64,000 nucleotides of DNA. It comes from Adiantum capillus-veneris. Taxonomy: Eukaryota > Streptophyta > Polypodiopsida > Polypodiales > Pteridaceae. The first letter of the stretch is position 1. Each line of letters begins with the position of its first letter. Shown here piece after piece: positions 35,271 through 47,066 of the stretch. The stretch lies in the NCBI GenBank assembly GCA_014529385.2, contig CM043942.1:7753001-7817000 (forward strand), read 5' to 3'. Made by a program: the position numbers and the translations under genes. A model generated the notes under the pieces. The model made no database searches and was not told the origin of the DNA. It saw only the letters and a program-made list of their open reading frames with translations.

Positions 35271-35471
35271 ATGATGGTATATTCATGTACAATCATAAAG
35301 CATCTTTTTCAATTTATACCACTCGTAAGCTGCTTCTCTTTTCTACTCAAGCTCCACTAGTGTAAGAAGTCGATCCATCCATACCTCTTGATCATCTTGT
35401 GCACCTCTGCCATGAAGCTCTATTGTTGGGATGTTCAGCTCAACAGGCTGTAAAGCCTATTGACCATACAC
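35271..35471 (-). pseudogene. Integrase C-terminus of element B, cut off by element C
   Basis: Read on the minus strand it continues the integrase frame interrupted at 47067: VYG, a stop, then ALQPVELNIPTIELHGRGAQ and RLLTLVELE, a stop, then KREAAYEWYKLKKMLYDCT. It matches the segment after the catalytic core of gypsy integrases (typically LVYGKEALLPIELEIPT). Confidence 0.8.
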
Positions 35472-36548
35472 TGATGGCCGAAAATAACATGCCATATGGG
35501 GTGGCCTCTACACCACACATAGCCTGAACATCCCCAAGAATCATCTCAAGGTAGGAGTAATCCTATAGGTAGAGAGGGGCACCACCTAGCATATGTGTGG
35601 GTAGGACCCAGACATACATGACCTAGGGTAGCAAAAGTGAGATGCCCTCTAGGTAACCAACATGAAATGATGGTACAATAAACGTCCACATGTAGAAAAT
35701 GCCTGGTCAACAGTTATAGCAGTGTGTGTACGAGGGAGATATGTGGCAAGGTCGGAATGGAGCTCACTGACTAATTGGAGAGGCCACACGTGATGGACCA
35801 CAAGCAGGAGACGAAACATCCCGCGAATGTGGGAAAACAAAACTAAGGAGAACAAAGAATGGACCCCAAAGATCAATACAACATAGCACCCTTTTATTGG
35901 CGATGATGATACTTATAAATGGTGGTCTTGATGGTTACAAACCTGGCTCTTGGTACTAGGGATGCATGATGGAATGCGAGCGCCATATCGTGCATGGCGA
36001 AGTTGGAGTTAGCGGGAAGGTTAGTTGAGAGAAAACATCAAGATGATGCAGCCATCGACGATGTCAATCACCAACATCGAGAGCAGCCCAAGGTAGCATG
36101 GTGTCGATGCATTCAATCCAAGCGTGCTCATGTTGCCTTGCGGGAGAGTAGTGACTACCTTATGTGCATGCAGTGGCCGTGACTAGTAACTCAACCATGG
36201 TGTGGTGGAGAATGGGGAAAATAGTGGTGTTGCCAATGCTAAAATGCCCAAGCTTGCAACTCAACATGATGCCATGAGCTCTCTAGCTTGGGGTGCATTA
36301 TGTGCTTAGAGGTGCTTACAATGTAGAGTGCATGGAGCTAGTGTATTCCTCCTTCACTAGCTTAGGGTGCATTATGTGCTTAGTGGTGCTTACAATGTAG
36401 AATGCATGGAGCTAGTGTATTCCTCCTTCACTTGTGTCCCCCTTTGTGCTTAGCGGAGGCCTCTTTATATAGGCTTGAGAGGTGGTCCTTACCCAATGGT
36501 CCTTGCTAATATCCACTGGTTGCTCTAGAAGGTCTAGATGCCTCTCTA

Positions 36549-36592
<44 letters not shown>

Positions 36593-37522
36593 AGAGATAG
36601 AGAGAGGAAAGAGTGGGGTGGGGAAGAGTTTCTTACAATCCACTAGCCATGGCTAGGTTATTAGGGAAGAGTGGGGGTTTGGGGTATTTACAAGGGTTTT
36701 GTCGATGGTTCGGGTGGTCGGTGTGAGGTTTAGGGCTGCCAGAATCTGTATTTGTTGCGAGAAGCCGAGATGTTATGTGTTACCTTCTTTCGGTGCCGGC
36801 CGGGACGTGCCTTCGGTGCCACTTCTTGTTTTGGTGTTGGCGGTGCGCGAGCTGGCCGTCTTCTTTGCGGATGGTGTCGATGTCGTATTTTCCTTTGCTT
36901 TTTTTTATTGTGGGTGTGTATATGCGTGTGTGCATGTATGTGTATATGTGTCAGTCGTATGTGCGTACGTGTGCGCATGTATGTGTATATGTGTAAGTGT
37001 GTCAGTCGTATGTGCATATGCGTGTGCATGTATGTGTTTATATACGTGCGTATAAGCATTCTTGTGGGTGGGTGTGTGTATGTATATAATTTTGAATGTG
37101 GGTGTGTGAGTGTGTGTGTGTGTGTGTGTGTGCGTGTATCGAGAGTGTGTGTGTGTGGGAATGAGGGAGAGAGTGATTATATATATATTTATATATATAT
37201 AATATTTAAAAAACTATGCCTGCGGCTCGCTGTCTACACAGAACGAGGGAGAGGGTGAGGGACAGAGAGAGAGTGTGTGAGTGACCAAGGGTGGGTGTGT
37301 GTATGTATATAATTTTGAATGTGGGTGTGTGAGTGTGTGTGTGTGTGTATCGAGAGTGTGTGTGTGTGGGAATGAGGGAGAGAGTGATTATATATATATT
37401 TATATATATATAATATTTAAAAAACTATGCCTGTGGCTCGCTGTCTACACAGAACGAGGGAGAGGGTGAGGGAGAGAGAGAGAGTGTGTGAGTGACCGAG
37501 GGTGGGTGTGGGTGTGGATAAG

Positions 37523-37596
<74 letters not shown>

Positions 37597-37691
37597 CGTC
37601 TGGTTTATTGTGCCTTCGGACCTCCGCCACAGAGCGAGCGGGAGAGCGGGGTGAGGTGGCGAGGGAGGGGAGAAGGTGAGGAGTGGGTGTG

Positions 37692-37727
<36 letters not shown>

Positions 37728-38383
37728 CCTGTTTTTGTGCCTGCACAGGCTGGTCCAGAGAGCACGCGAGAGAAAGAGAGAGAGCTTGGGGGGCCTTCTT
37801 GCTGCTTTCGACCGACATTGAGCGAGGAAGGGGGGGGGGGGAGTTAATGAGGTCAAAGGGTGGGTAATGAGGGAGAGAGAGAGAGAGAGAGTACATTATT
37901 ATTATTCCCTTGCGGGCTGTTCACATGCAGCGAGAGAGATAATGAGGGAGAGAGAGTGAGAGAGAAGGAAGAGAGAGAGAAAGAAGAGAGAGAAAATGGG
38001 GGAGAGAAGATAGTGAGAGAGGGGGGGGGGGCGCCTGCCGGTCGAAAGAAAACAAGGGGAGGAGAGAGGGGCGTGTGTGGAGCCAGGAGGGGGGGGGGGG
38101 GGGGGGGGGGGGGGGAGAGAGAGAGAGAGTGTTGAAAATAATGAAAGAGGAAGAGAGACTTTGAAAAAAAACGGCGACTTGCCATATCAATAGAGAGATC
38201 CCTGCTATTTTATGCGCCCTTTGGGGTTTGGTGATAGTGATAATAGGGAAAGATGTTTCTTTTTTGTGGTTTTCTTTACCTCCGGCTCCCCAAATGGTTG
38301 GTTCATGCGGTTCTTGGCTTCGAAAACCGAGAATTTCAAACTCAAAGGCCGAGCTAGAGGGCGGTGCGGCTAACCCGATGTCA
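35472..38383 (-). repeat. 3' LTR of element C (2912 bp)
   Basis: It starts (plus strand) TGATGGCCGAAAATAACATG and ends CGATGTCA. It is longer than its partner mainly because of two internal tandem duplications (about 75 bp at 36284-36434 and about 226 bp at 37064-37500) and longer GA and G tracts (37525-37593; G27 at 38089-38115). A minus-strand TATATAAA box is at 36464-36471. Confidence 0.94.
37064..37500 (+). repeat. About 226-bp tandem duplication inside C's 3' LTR
   Basis: The segment GGGTGGGTGTGTGTATGTAT through CTGTCTACACAGAACGAGGG to GTGAGTGACC is present twice, nearly identically. The partner LTR has one copy (about 46005-46205), so the duplication happened after insertion. Confidence 0.85.
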
Positions 38384-38397
38384 TTAGCCCTCCCCCT
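38384..38397 (-). other. Polypurine tract of element C
   Basis: The minus strand reads AGGGGGAGGGCTAA immediately before the TG of the 3' LTR. Confidence 0.85.
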
Positions 38398-38411
38398 AAG
38401 GTTAGGGGCAT

Positions 38412-39540
38412 TCATGCCTCTAACTCATCTGTTTGATCATTGTCGTTGGAGGTGGAGGTTGATGGTGTATCCTCATCAAGAATGTCGATAGGTGGAGCCT
38501 GATCAAATTGAAGAAAATAAAGTTTGAGCCACCAACCATTTACCCTGGTTTTATGAAGTTTGCCATCAGCTTCCATAAGTTGGTAACTTCCATTGGCATA
38601 CTTTTTCCTGATGATGAAAGGGCCCTCCCATCGGAGTAGGAGCTTCTTATCTTTGCATGTGTCGAAGCGATTGTCGTAGTGGAGCACCAACATTCCTTTC
38701 TTTTTTCTTTGTGCCAAAGATGCTGGTTGAAACTAAGCCGTCTATGCTCTACCTGTGCCGCATAATAATTGATTGCTTCTTCACTGTCCAGCTGTAGTCT
38801 TTCCAAGTCGAGGATGTGATCTCTCAAATGCATGTTGGGCCGTTGAAGTTGGCTTGCCATCACTCTGAGACTTTGTAGTTGCACCTCAATGGGCAAGATT
38901 GCCTCCTTGCTAAATACCAAATGATACGGTGTGAATCCCAAAGATGTACGGAATGAGGTTATGTAGGCCCACAAAGCTGGGAGTAGATACTTATCCCAGT
39001 CCCCAAGATGATTGTTAACCTGCTTGGTGATAATTTTACAAACCATTCCATTCACTTTCTCAACTAGGCCATTACATTGAGGGTAATATGGTGATGAGTG
39101 CCTCCTTGTAATGCCTAGTTTTTGCATTAACTCTCCTACCAAGTGTGCTCTGAAACCTGGCCCTCTATCAGAGATGATTTCTAATGGTGTGCCAAACCTG
39201 CAGCATATGTGCTCATAGACAAACTTAGCTACCTCTACTGCTGTGATTCTAGTAGTGGCTGTAGCTTTCGCCCATCTAGTCATATAGTCAACTCCCATGA
39301 TGATGTAGAATTTCCCTGAGTTGGCCCTAGGCAATGGTCCTATGGCATCTATACCCCATTTTTCAAATGGTCCATATGAAAGGATAGGTGTTTGTGGTTT
39401 AGGCATAAGTGACCTAGGCCGGCCTTTTGACACAACTTACAAGTCTTACACTAGTGGTGTACATCACGGTTGAGGCTAGGCCATACAAAACCAGCCTGCA
39501 ATATTTTCCTACTTGTTATATCTAGGGCAAAGTAACCACC
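38412..39540 (-). pseudogene. Integrase of element C
   Basis: On the minus strand the zinc-binding end is partly visible, and the core shows the DDE triad: WGIDAIGPLP, IISDRGPGF and YYPQCNGLVEKVNG. The C-terminal part (MLVLHYDNRFDTCKDKKLLL, RWEGPFIIRKKYANGSYQL, RVNGWWLKLYF) lies in a different frame (38412-38717), so a frameshift near 38700 separates it. A stop lies in the N-terminal zinc region near 39440. The enzyme would insert element DNA into the genome. No chromodomain is evident. Confidence 0.88.
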
Positions 39541-40497
39541 TTAAACACCGTCATGACAACTGGCAATTACCCCCGTAATTTCATGAGAGAGAGGGACCTT
39601 CCTAAGTATTTGTTCCTTACCCTTACAATACAAACCGGCATTGATAAGTCGATACCTTGTGGCCTTTCGGGTGAGCCATTGCTTCTGTCCCTTTGTTAGA
39701 TCCAATGGACATTCCCCTGTTTCCAAAAAATGCATGATGTCAGGTAAGGCGCCACTACCTTGGAATAGAGGGAGCTTTAGCTTTATAGCCCCAACCACCA
39801 CTTCCTGCAGTCTTTCGCTTACTAGGGCATCAGCTTCATGGTTTTGAGCCCTTGGGATATGGTGTAATGGAACTTCTTCAAACTTACCTAACAAGGTTTT
39901 TACACAGCTTAAGTGAGTCCTCAAGCTAGGATTCTTGCATGTCCATACTCCATTTACTTGCCTTACCAAATGTAGAGCATCCCCAAATACATTAAGGCAT
40001 TTTACCCCTTGCGAGATGCACCATTGTAAACCCTTGGTTAGTGCTGCATACTTAGCTTCATTGTTAGAATGTGATTCTAACAAATGGCCAAGTGAAAATA
40101 CCTTGATACCTTTGTCATCAAAGACCATTATGCATGCAACTGCTTTGTCAGATGCTCGTTTGTAGGCTCCATCAAAGTAGAGAGAGTGTGCTCTTTCTAC
40201 CATCAGTGGCTTTGGAAGTGATTGAATTCCTTCCCCTTTAGATTGCTTCACCTTCTTCTCAAAGTTTTGGTAGGTCATAAGTCCCCCCAAGCTTGCCCTT
40301 GTCGTGCTTTCCACATGTACCGTGTAGACAAATTCTTGCAGACGAACTAGCCATTTAGTAAACCTAGAAGAAACATCCATGTGTTGTACAACATAGGGAA
40401 ACATCTCATCCATGGTTAGAATCACAAATTGCTTAGGCAGCAAATATGACCTAAACTTTGTAGTTGCAAATCTAAGAGCTAGGACTAGGTGTTCCAC
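39541..40497 (-). pseudogene. RNase H region of element C, including a second RNase H
   Basis: The start (LALRFATTKFRSYLLPKQFV) is the end of the gypsy RNase H. From about residue 115 a complete second RNase H follows: LYFDGAYKRASD (Asp), SNNEAKYAALTKGL (Glu), NVFGDALHLV (Asp) and RAQNHEADAL (Asp). An additional RNase H between RNase H and integrase is known from the Tat lineage of plant gypsy elements. The frame then reaches LTRKATRYRLINAGLYCKG, the spacer before integrase. All four acidic residues are present. Confidence 0.88.
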
Positions 40498-41946
40498 ATG
40501 GGTGAAACCTTTCTCTGCTCTATAGTCATCATTCCACTGGAGAAGTAAATTGGCCTCATGAACGATGTTGCTGTATCCTTCTGGAGTAGCACAGCACCCA
40601 AGGAGTCATCACCCACGCTTGAGGTGACATGGAATTTTTCATCCCACTTAGGTGGTGAGATAGTTGGTAGGGTGGCTAAGACCTCCTTTACCTTGTTGTA
40701 GTGATGTTCGCTCTCCTCATCCCAGGTGAAAGTTGATCTTTGAGTGAGCTGTTGCAGTGGTAGAACAAGTTGTGATAGTAGATGTATGAATCTACTCAAG
40801 TATTTCACCTTTTGTAAAAAAGAGACCAGTTGACGTGTGGTTGTTGGTGAAGGTAGGGCTATGAGTGCAGACACCTTACTTGGATCGGCGTTGATACCTT
40901 TTGCTGAAATTTCATGGCCTAACAGAATGACTCTACTTTCCCCAATGTGGCATTTGTCCACATTTAATTGCCCACCTAGGCTTTGCAACCTTTCCAAACC
41001 CTCAGTTACCTTTTCAAGGTGTGAAATGCGAGGGCTATATATACAAAAATCATCAATGAACACTCTTATGGATGTTCCAAAGAATGGTTGAAAGACATAT
41101 GTGACGTATCTTTGGAATGTGGCAGGTGCATTTGTGAGACCAAATGGCATAACTCTGTATGCAAAACAACCCCATGGTGTAATGAAAGTGGTTTTCAGCT
41201 GATCTTCCAAGGCTATGCATATTTGAAAATACCCAGAATAACCATCACACACGGTGTAGTATTCAAAACCCGCCACTTCATTCAAAATTTCATCCAAGAA
41301 AGGAAGAGGAAATTGGTCCCTCTTTGTAGCTACATTTAGTGATTTGTAGTCAACGCAGACCCTCCACTTACCATTCTTTTTAGGTGTCACTACTACAGGC
41401 GACACCCACTCTGAATTTTCTATAGGATAGATGAATCCTACTTCTAGTAGCTTCCTTACCTCAGCCAGGAGTGCCTTTTCTTATATGACCCCCAGCCGTC
41501 GTAGCTTTTGCACAACTGGTTTTACCCCTTCCTTCAGCTTAATATGATGTTCCACTACTGTAATACCTGTGATTCTTTCAATAGTTGTCAATGAAAAGGT
41601 CAGGAAATCCCATCAACATTTGCAAAAAATTATCTTTCTCCTCAATTGTTAATTCCGTAGACAACATACCCTTTAACCTACTTTCTCCTAGGCCAGGTGA
41701 TTTACTTTCCTCTTCATTGCGTAGCCCTTTTGGTGACGGGTCGCCAGTGGTGCTTACCCTTTGTGGATCCTTCATGATGATACCCATCACATCGATGGAA
41801 CTGTCGCTTTCGTCGGTGGATGTGGTCTCCTCCTCAGAAGTGGAAGACTCATTAGTGGTTTCATCTACTAATGTCTCTAGGTCCATTTGCTTCTGCTTGC
41901 CAGTCTTCATGTCGTAGTAGATTGTCTCCCCTTTCTTACCAGTCAT
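40485..41946 (-). pseudogene. Reverse transcriptase of element C
   Basis: The minus strand encodes WRVCVDYKSLNVATKRDQFP, VCDGYSGYFQI, FGLTNAPATFQ and the catalytic VFIDDFCIYS (F-x-D-D). GHEISAKGINADPSK and the first RNase H segment follow. Upstream (41578-41946) is the linker from protease with a serine/glutamate-rich stretch. Stops near 41480 and a frameshift near 40490 break the frame, but the RT motifs are intact. The enzyme copies element RNA to DNA. Confidence 0.92.
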
Positions 41947-41969
41947 GCATAGAAGGCCAGTGCCCTAGT

Positions 41970-42659
41970 CCTGCTTTGCCTTCATGGCCATCAACCATGG
42001 CCTTCCCAAGATTAATGGATAGCCCTCCCCCTTAGTAGGCATCAAAAAAACATCTACTTCTACCTCAGTGTTGAAAGCTTTTATCTTCACAGCACTTACC
42101 ACACCTACACATTTTACTTTTGCGTTGTTTGCCATCTTTGCCTTGCATGGAGAAGGCTGTCAACCTCGAGCCCTAGCCGAAGCATCATAGCTTCACTCAT
42201 CACACAAATTTGTGCACCTCCATCAATGTAGGTGTTTCCAACCCTCTTACCTTTTATGTTGATGTTGACAATTGGAAGGATGTCATCCATGTTGCAACCC
42301 AAAATTGATCCGGCTACCTTTGCTTTGGAGTACCTTGTACTTACCATTTTGGACCATTACCGCCTTACCTTTGATGCGAGATGTAGCAGCTGTTGCCATG
42401 TAATCTTTGGTCCTTGCTTTGCCACATCCAATGTTAGATCATAGGGCCTAGAACTTGCCCCTAACTGGAAGTTGGTGATGCCTAATTTCCATCGTGGCCT
42501 TGATGGCCTCTTGCTAGTCTCTACTTTCATGCTTCTCTCATCATCAGATTGTGTAGCTTTCTCCCTCCTAGCTCTTTTTACAGTCATGGCTTCAAATGGT
42601 TCTACAAAGGTTACCTTCTCCTTACCCTTATCCCTCTCCTTTGCTCTGGGTGGATCCAC
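41970..42659 (-). pseudogene. Aspartic protease region of element C
   Basis: The active-site loop reads NTYIDGGAQICVMSEAMMLR (DGGA, typical for this group). N-terminal to it is the gag-PR linker with KITWQQLLHLASKVRR. The frame changes near 42120 and at 42350. The C-terminal strand with the LGRPWLM-like motif is readable in another frame at about 42000. Confidence 0.8.
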
Positions 42660-42866
42660 TACTATGGCCTTTCCTTTCTCTTCTAGCCTTATGATGTTTA
42701 CAGGGTGATCAGGTGGTGGTGCCAGTGGAAGAGGTGGAATGGGTGCTTGTGGTGGTGCTTGGGGTGGACGTAGAATTTGTGTTGGTGGGGCTGGTGCTTG
42801 GGGTGGGGATGTTCTTTCTCTAGGAGTTGACAGTTGGTTCCTCCTACCTCCTCTATTATAGTTTTG

Positions 42867-43715
42867 TCATGGTTTAAGATAGTAGTACATACCGTGACCA
42901 TCTTCTCCGTAGTTGTAGCAGTGATACTCCTTGTTTTGTCGTCGTGCTCTTCCCGGGTCTTGATCTCTTTCTTGATTCCTTCCTTGATGTATCAAGTGGA
43001 TAGACAAATTTTGCAATTGGTCAGTAATATGGGCCAACATATCTTGTTGGTCATCTCTTACCCCAAGAGCCGGTGGTGGTGGAGGAATGGCGGTTGTCAT
43101 GGTTGTTGGTCTACCCGATGTTCTTGCTTCTGTTGACTCGGTTTCTTTGGCTTTCATTCGCAGCTTCTTGTCCTTAAGGCGAGCAATCTTGACGGCTAAC
43201 TCGTACGTAGCCAGGAATCTACCCTTCACCTTCTCCTTGAGAAGCGGCCATAAGCCATGCCTGAACCGGTCCTTTTTTAGGAAATCGGGTGCAGTTTCCC
43301 CTCTTGCCAGTGACTCAACCCACCATTCCCACAAATCCACAAATTTGGACTCATAGGTGGCATATTCTAAAAGACCCTCCTACTTCAAGTCTGTCGACTT
43401 GTCCCACACCTTCTCTGAAGTGGTACCTCCCCCAAAGTTCCTCTTAAAAGTAGTTTTTAAGGGCTCCCAGTCATCCTTAGTTGCTTGTGGAAGTGCGTTG
43501 TACCATGACATAGCTTCCAGCTTCATGAGATGCTTAAAGATTCTAACCCGGGATTCATCTGTATCTTTGTTGCTTACTACACATGCTACTTCAAAGTCAT
43601 CTAGGAAATCTGTTACCAAATCCTCCCCTTTCTTTCCTTTAAATGTTGGAAATGCTACACTTACCATGATTACTGAGAGAGAGAGAGCTAGAAAGACACA
43701 ATGCTTAGCTTTCAA
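42867..43715 (-). pseudogene. gag of element C
   Basis: The capsid-like domain is clear (FKGKKGEDLVTDFLDDFEVA, LEAMSWYNALP, LKTTFKRNF). After a stop at 43380 it continues in the downstream frame (FVDLWEWWVESLARGE, FRHGLWPLLKEKVKGRF) to a zinc knuckle CYNYGEDGHGMYYY, in which two cysteines have become tyrosines. Both changes are C-to-T on the opposite strand. Gag would form the particle shell and bind RNA. Confidence 0.85.
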
Positions 43716-44208
43716 TCAAAAGTTTTTTTCTTTTTCTTTTTCTTTACAAGGAAGCGTGTATACCCTTTTTATACTAGAACATAGATTAAAATCTCAAACG
43801 CTGCATTGCCTTGTACCAAAGGTAAGACAAATGGCTGATCTGATGCCAGAACCTCAAAGAATCACTCCCCACCCAGCATGGTGTCGATGATGTGCTGATA
43901 GTGAGCCTTCAAGTCCAGTATTACCTTGATTGAGGGTACTCGTATCGGTATGTGTGATCTGCCCTAAGGTAAGTTGTATTGATTCATGTGAAGCTTAGAG
44001 GTGCTTAGTCACTATCCAAGCTTGTGGGAGAGGGTGGTGTTCTTTCTTGAAACAAACTCAATAGATCCTTAGTCTCTCTACTAAGAGCGTGAGCATATGT
44101 GCTTCCGTTATCTGTGCTGCAGCATCAGGTGAGACTTGGAAACTGACTGTGATAATTACCTCGGTGACTTGCGTTACCCGATGCTCGAAGTAGACTAGTG
44201 TTGATTCT

Positions 44209-44472
44209 CTATTGTGCAGAGCTCCCTTCATCTTGTTGTTGCGGGTTGGTTGTAGGTTGCGGACATGGTTTCAACTTTCTTCTTCTTCTTCTTGGCACCC
44301 GGCCTATGTATATCCACTGAGTTTGGCGTGTTGGTTGACTCTCCCACTGTAGATCAATTATCGTTACGCCTGGCACTCGAGCTTCGATGGAGATGCGGAG
44401 TTCGTCCAATTGTGCTTGGAGCTCTTCTTCTTCGGTCGTCCAGTTAGGGAACCCTGCTAACCATTCATCCAT
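44209..44472 (-). CDS. Small ORF in the leader of element C (87 aa)
   Basis: It starts at MDEWLAGFPNWTTEEEELQA, has an acidic, possibly helical N-terminal half and an arginine-rich tail (RVPRRRRRKLK), and ends at GSSAQ. It lies between the primer-binding site and gag, overlapping neither. I recognise no family. It could be an element-specific extra protein, an upstream ORF that modulates translation, or chance. Confidence 0.35.
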   Translation of the reverse strand: MDEWLAGFPNWTTEEEELQAQLDELRISIEARVPGVTIIDLQWESQPTRQTQWIYIGRVPRRRRRKLKPCPQPTTNPQQQDEGSSAQ

Positions 44473-44495
44473 CCACAAAAGTTTAGGGGTTTTAG

Positions 44496-44515
44496 TCTCG
44501 TAAACTGGGGCACCA
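44496..44515 (-). other. Primer-binding site of element C
   Basis: On the minus strand TGGTGCCCCAGTTTACGAGA lies six bases inside the 5' LTR. Element B has a similar TGGTGCCC start. I could not assign the matching tRNA. Confidence 0.6.
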
Positions 44516-44521
44516 AGAAAA

Positions 44522-46222
44522 TGATGGCCGAAAATAACATGGCATATGGGGTGGCCGCTACACCACACATAGCCTGAACATCCCCAAGTATCATCTCAAG
44601 GTAGGAGTAATCCTATAGGTAGAGAGGGACACCACCTAGCATAACTGCGGCTAGGACGCAGACATACATGACCTAGGGTATCAAAAGTGAGATGCCCTCT
44701 AGGTAACCAACATGAAATGATGGTACAACAAACTTCCACATGTAGAAAATGCATGGTCAACAGTTAGGAGTGTGTGTACGAGGGAGATATGTGACAAGGT
44801 CGGAATGGACCTTACTGACTGATTGAAGAGGCCGCACGTGATGGAGCACAAGGAGGAGACAAAACATCCCGCGAATGTGGGAAAATAAAACTAAGGAGAA
44901 TAGAGAATGGACCCCAAAGATCAATAAAACATAGCACCCTTTTATTGGCGATGATGATACTTACAAATGGTGGTGTTGATGGTTACAAACTTGGCTCTTG
45001 GCACTATGGATGCATGATGGAATGCGAGTGCCATATGGTGCATGGCGAAGTTGGAGTTAGCGAGAAGGTTAGTTGAGGGAAAAAATCAAGACGATGCAGC
45101 CACCAATGACGTCAATCACCAACATCGAGAGCGGCCCAAGGTAGCATGGTGTCGATGCATTCAATCCAAGCGTGCTCATGTTGCCTTGCAGGAGAGTAGT
45201 GACTACCTTATGTGCATGGAGTGGTCGTGACTAGTAACTCAACCATGGTGTGGTGGAGAATGGGGAAAATAGTGGTGTTGCCAATGCTAAAATGCCCAAG
45301 CTTGCAACTCAACATGATTCCATGAGCTCTCTAGCTTGGGGTGCATTATGTGCTTAGTGGTGCTTACAATGTAGAGTGCATGGAGCTAATGTATTCCTCC
45401 TTCACTTGTGTCCTCCTTTGTGCTTAGCGGAGGCCTCTTTATATAGGCTTGAGAGGTGGTCCTTACCCAATGGTCCTTGCTAATATCCACTGGTCGCTGT
45501 AGAAGCTCTAGGTGCCTCTCTAGTAAGAGAGATAGAGAGAGAGAGAGAGAAGGTAGAGATAGAGAGAGAAAAGAGTGCGGTGGGGAAGAGTTTCTTACAA
45601 TCCACTAGCCATGGCTAGGTCATTAGGGAAGAGTGGGGGTTTGGGGTATTTACAAGGGTGTTGTCGATGGTTCGGGTGGTGGGTGTGAGGTTTAGGGCTG
45701 TCGGAACGGTATTTGTTGCAAGAAGGCGAGATGTTATGTGTTACCTTCTTTCGGTGCCGGCCGGGGTGTGCCTTCGGCGCCACTTCTTGTTTTGGAGTTG
45801 GGGCGCGCGAGCTGGCCGTCTTCTTTGCTGATGTTGTCGATGTTGTATTTTCCTTTGCTTCTTTTTATTGTGGGTGCGTATATGCGTGCGTACAATGCGT
45901 GTGTGCATGTATGTGTATATGTGTAAGTGTGTCGATTGTAAGTGCGTATACACGTGTGTGTGTGTGTGTATGTGTTTATATACGTGCGTGTAAGCGTGCT
46001 TGTGGGTGGGTGTGTGTATGTATATAATTTTGAATGTCGGTGTGTGTGTGTGTGTGTGTATCGAGAGTGTGTGTGTGTGGGAACCAAGGAGAGAGTTATT
46101 ATATATATATATATATTTATTTATTTATATATAATTTTAAAAAAAACTACACCTGCGGCTCGTTGTCTACACAGAACAAGGGAGAGGGTGAGAGAGAGAG
46201 AGTGTGTGTGTGTGTGTGGATA

Positions 46223-46312
<90 letters not shown>

Positions 46313-47066
46313 TGTCCTGTTTTACTGCACCTTTGGGCCTCCGACACAGAGCGAGCGGGAGAGCGGGGTGAGGTGGCAAGTGAGGGAGAAGGTGAGGGAG
46401 TGGGTGTGGATAAGAGAGATAGAGAGAGGGCCAATTTCTATGCTTGCACGGGCTGGTTTAGAGAGCGCGCGAGAGAAAGAAAGAGAGCTTGAGGGGCCTT
46501 TGGGCTGCTTTCGACCGACAGTGAGCGAGGAAGGGGGGGGGGGGGGGTTAATGAGGTCAAAGGGTGGGTAATGAGGGAGAGAGAGAGTGCATTATTATTA
46601 TTCCCTTGCGGGCTGTTCATACACAGCGCGAGAGATAATGAGGGAGAGAGTGAGAGAGGAGGAAGAGAGAGAAACAAGAGAGAGAAAAGGGGGGGAGAAG
46701 ATAGTGAGAGAGGGGGGGGGGCACGGCCTGCCGGTGGGAAGAAAACAAGGGGAGGAGAGAGGGGCGTGTGTGGGGCCAAGAGTGGGGGGGGGGGGGGGGG
46801 AAGAGAGAGAGAGTGTGGAAAATAATGAAAGAGGAAGAGAGACTTTGAAAAAAACGGTAACCGGCCATAGGGATAGAGAGATCCCTGCTATTTTATGCGC
46901 CATTCGGGGTTTGGTGATAGTGATAATAGGGAAAGGTGTTTTTTTTTGGTGGTTTTCTTTACCACCGGCTCCCCGAATGGTTGGTTCATGCGGTTCTTGG
47001 CTTCGAAAACCGAGAATTTCAAACTCAAAGGCCGAGCTAGAGGACGGTGCGGCTAACCTGGTGTCA
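44522..47066 (-). repeat. 5' LTR of element C (2545 bp)
   Basis: Direct repeat of 35472-38383 without its internal duplications. It contains (TG)n/(GA)n at 46221-46309 and G runs at about 46532 and 46784. The minus-strand TATATAAA box is at 45438-45445. Confidence 0.94.

Larger units (their letters stand above)
35472..47066 (-). mobile_element. LTR retrotransposon C (Ty3/gypsy, second RNase H), innermost level
   Basis: LTRs are 35472-38383 (3') and 44522-47066 (5'). The 4-bp duplication ACAC is at 35468-35471 and 47067-47070. Removing C and one ACAC rejoins B's integrase in frame (FHLV-YGQ). The gene order gag, PR, RT, RNase H, second RNase H, IN on the minus strand is complete, with few but real disruptions, so C is the youngest and best-kept element of the nest. 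Confidence 0.95.

Noticed and set aside
35994-36182. Short ORF conserved in both C LTRs (also 45042-45230)
   Set aside because: Conservation is explained by the LTR pairing; no domain, and it reads antisense to the element.
36699-38185. Cys/Val-rich and Ser/Leu-rich ORFs in C's LTR
   Set aside because: They are readings of GT, GA and G tracts in LTR DNA; the partner LTR does not conserve the frames.
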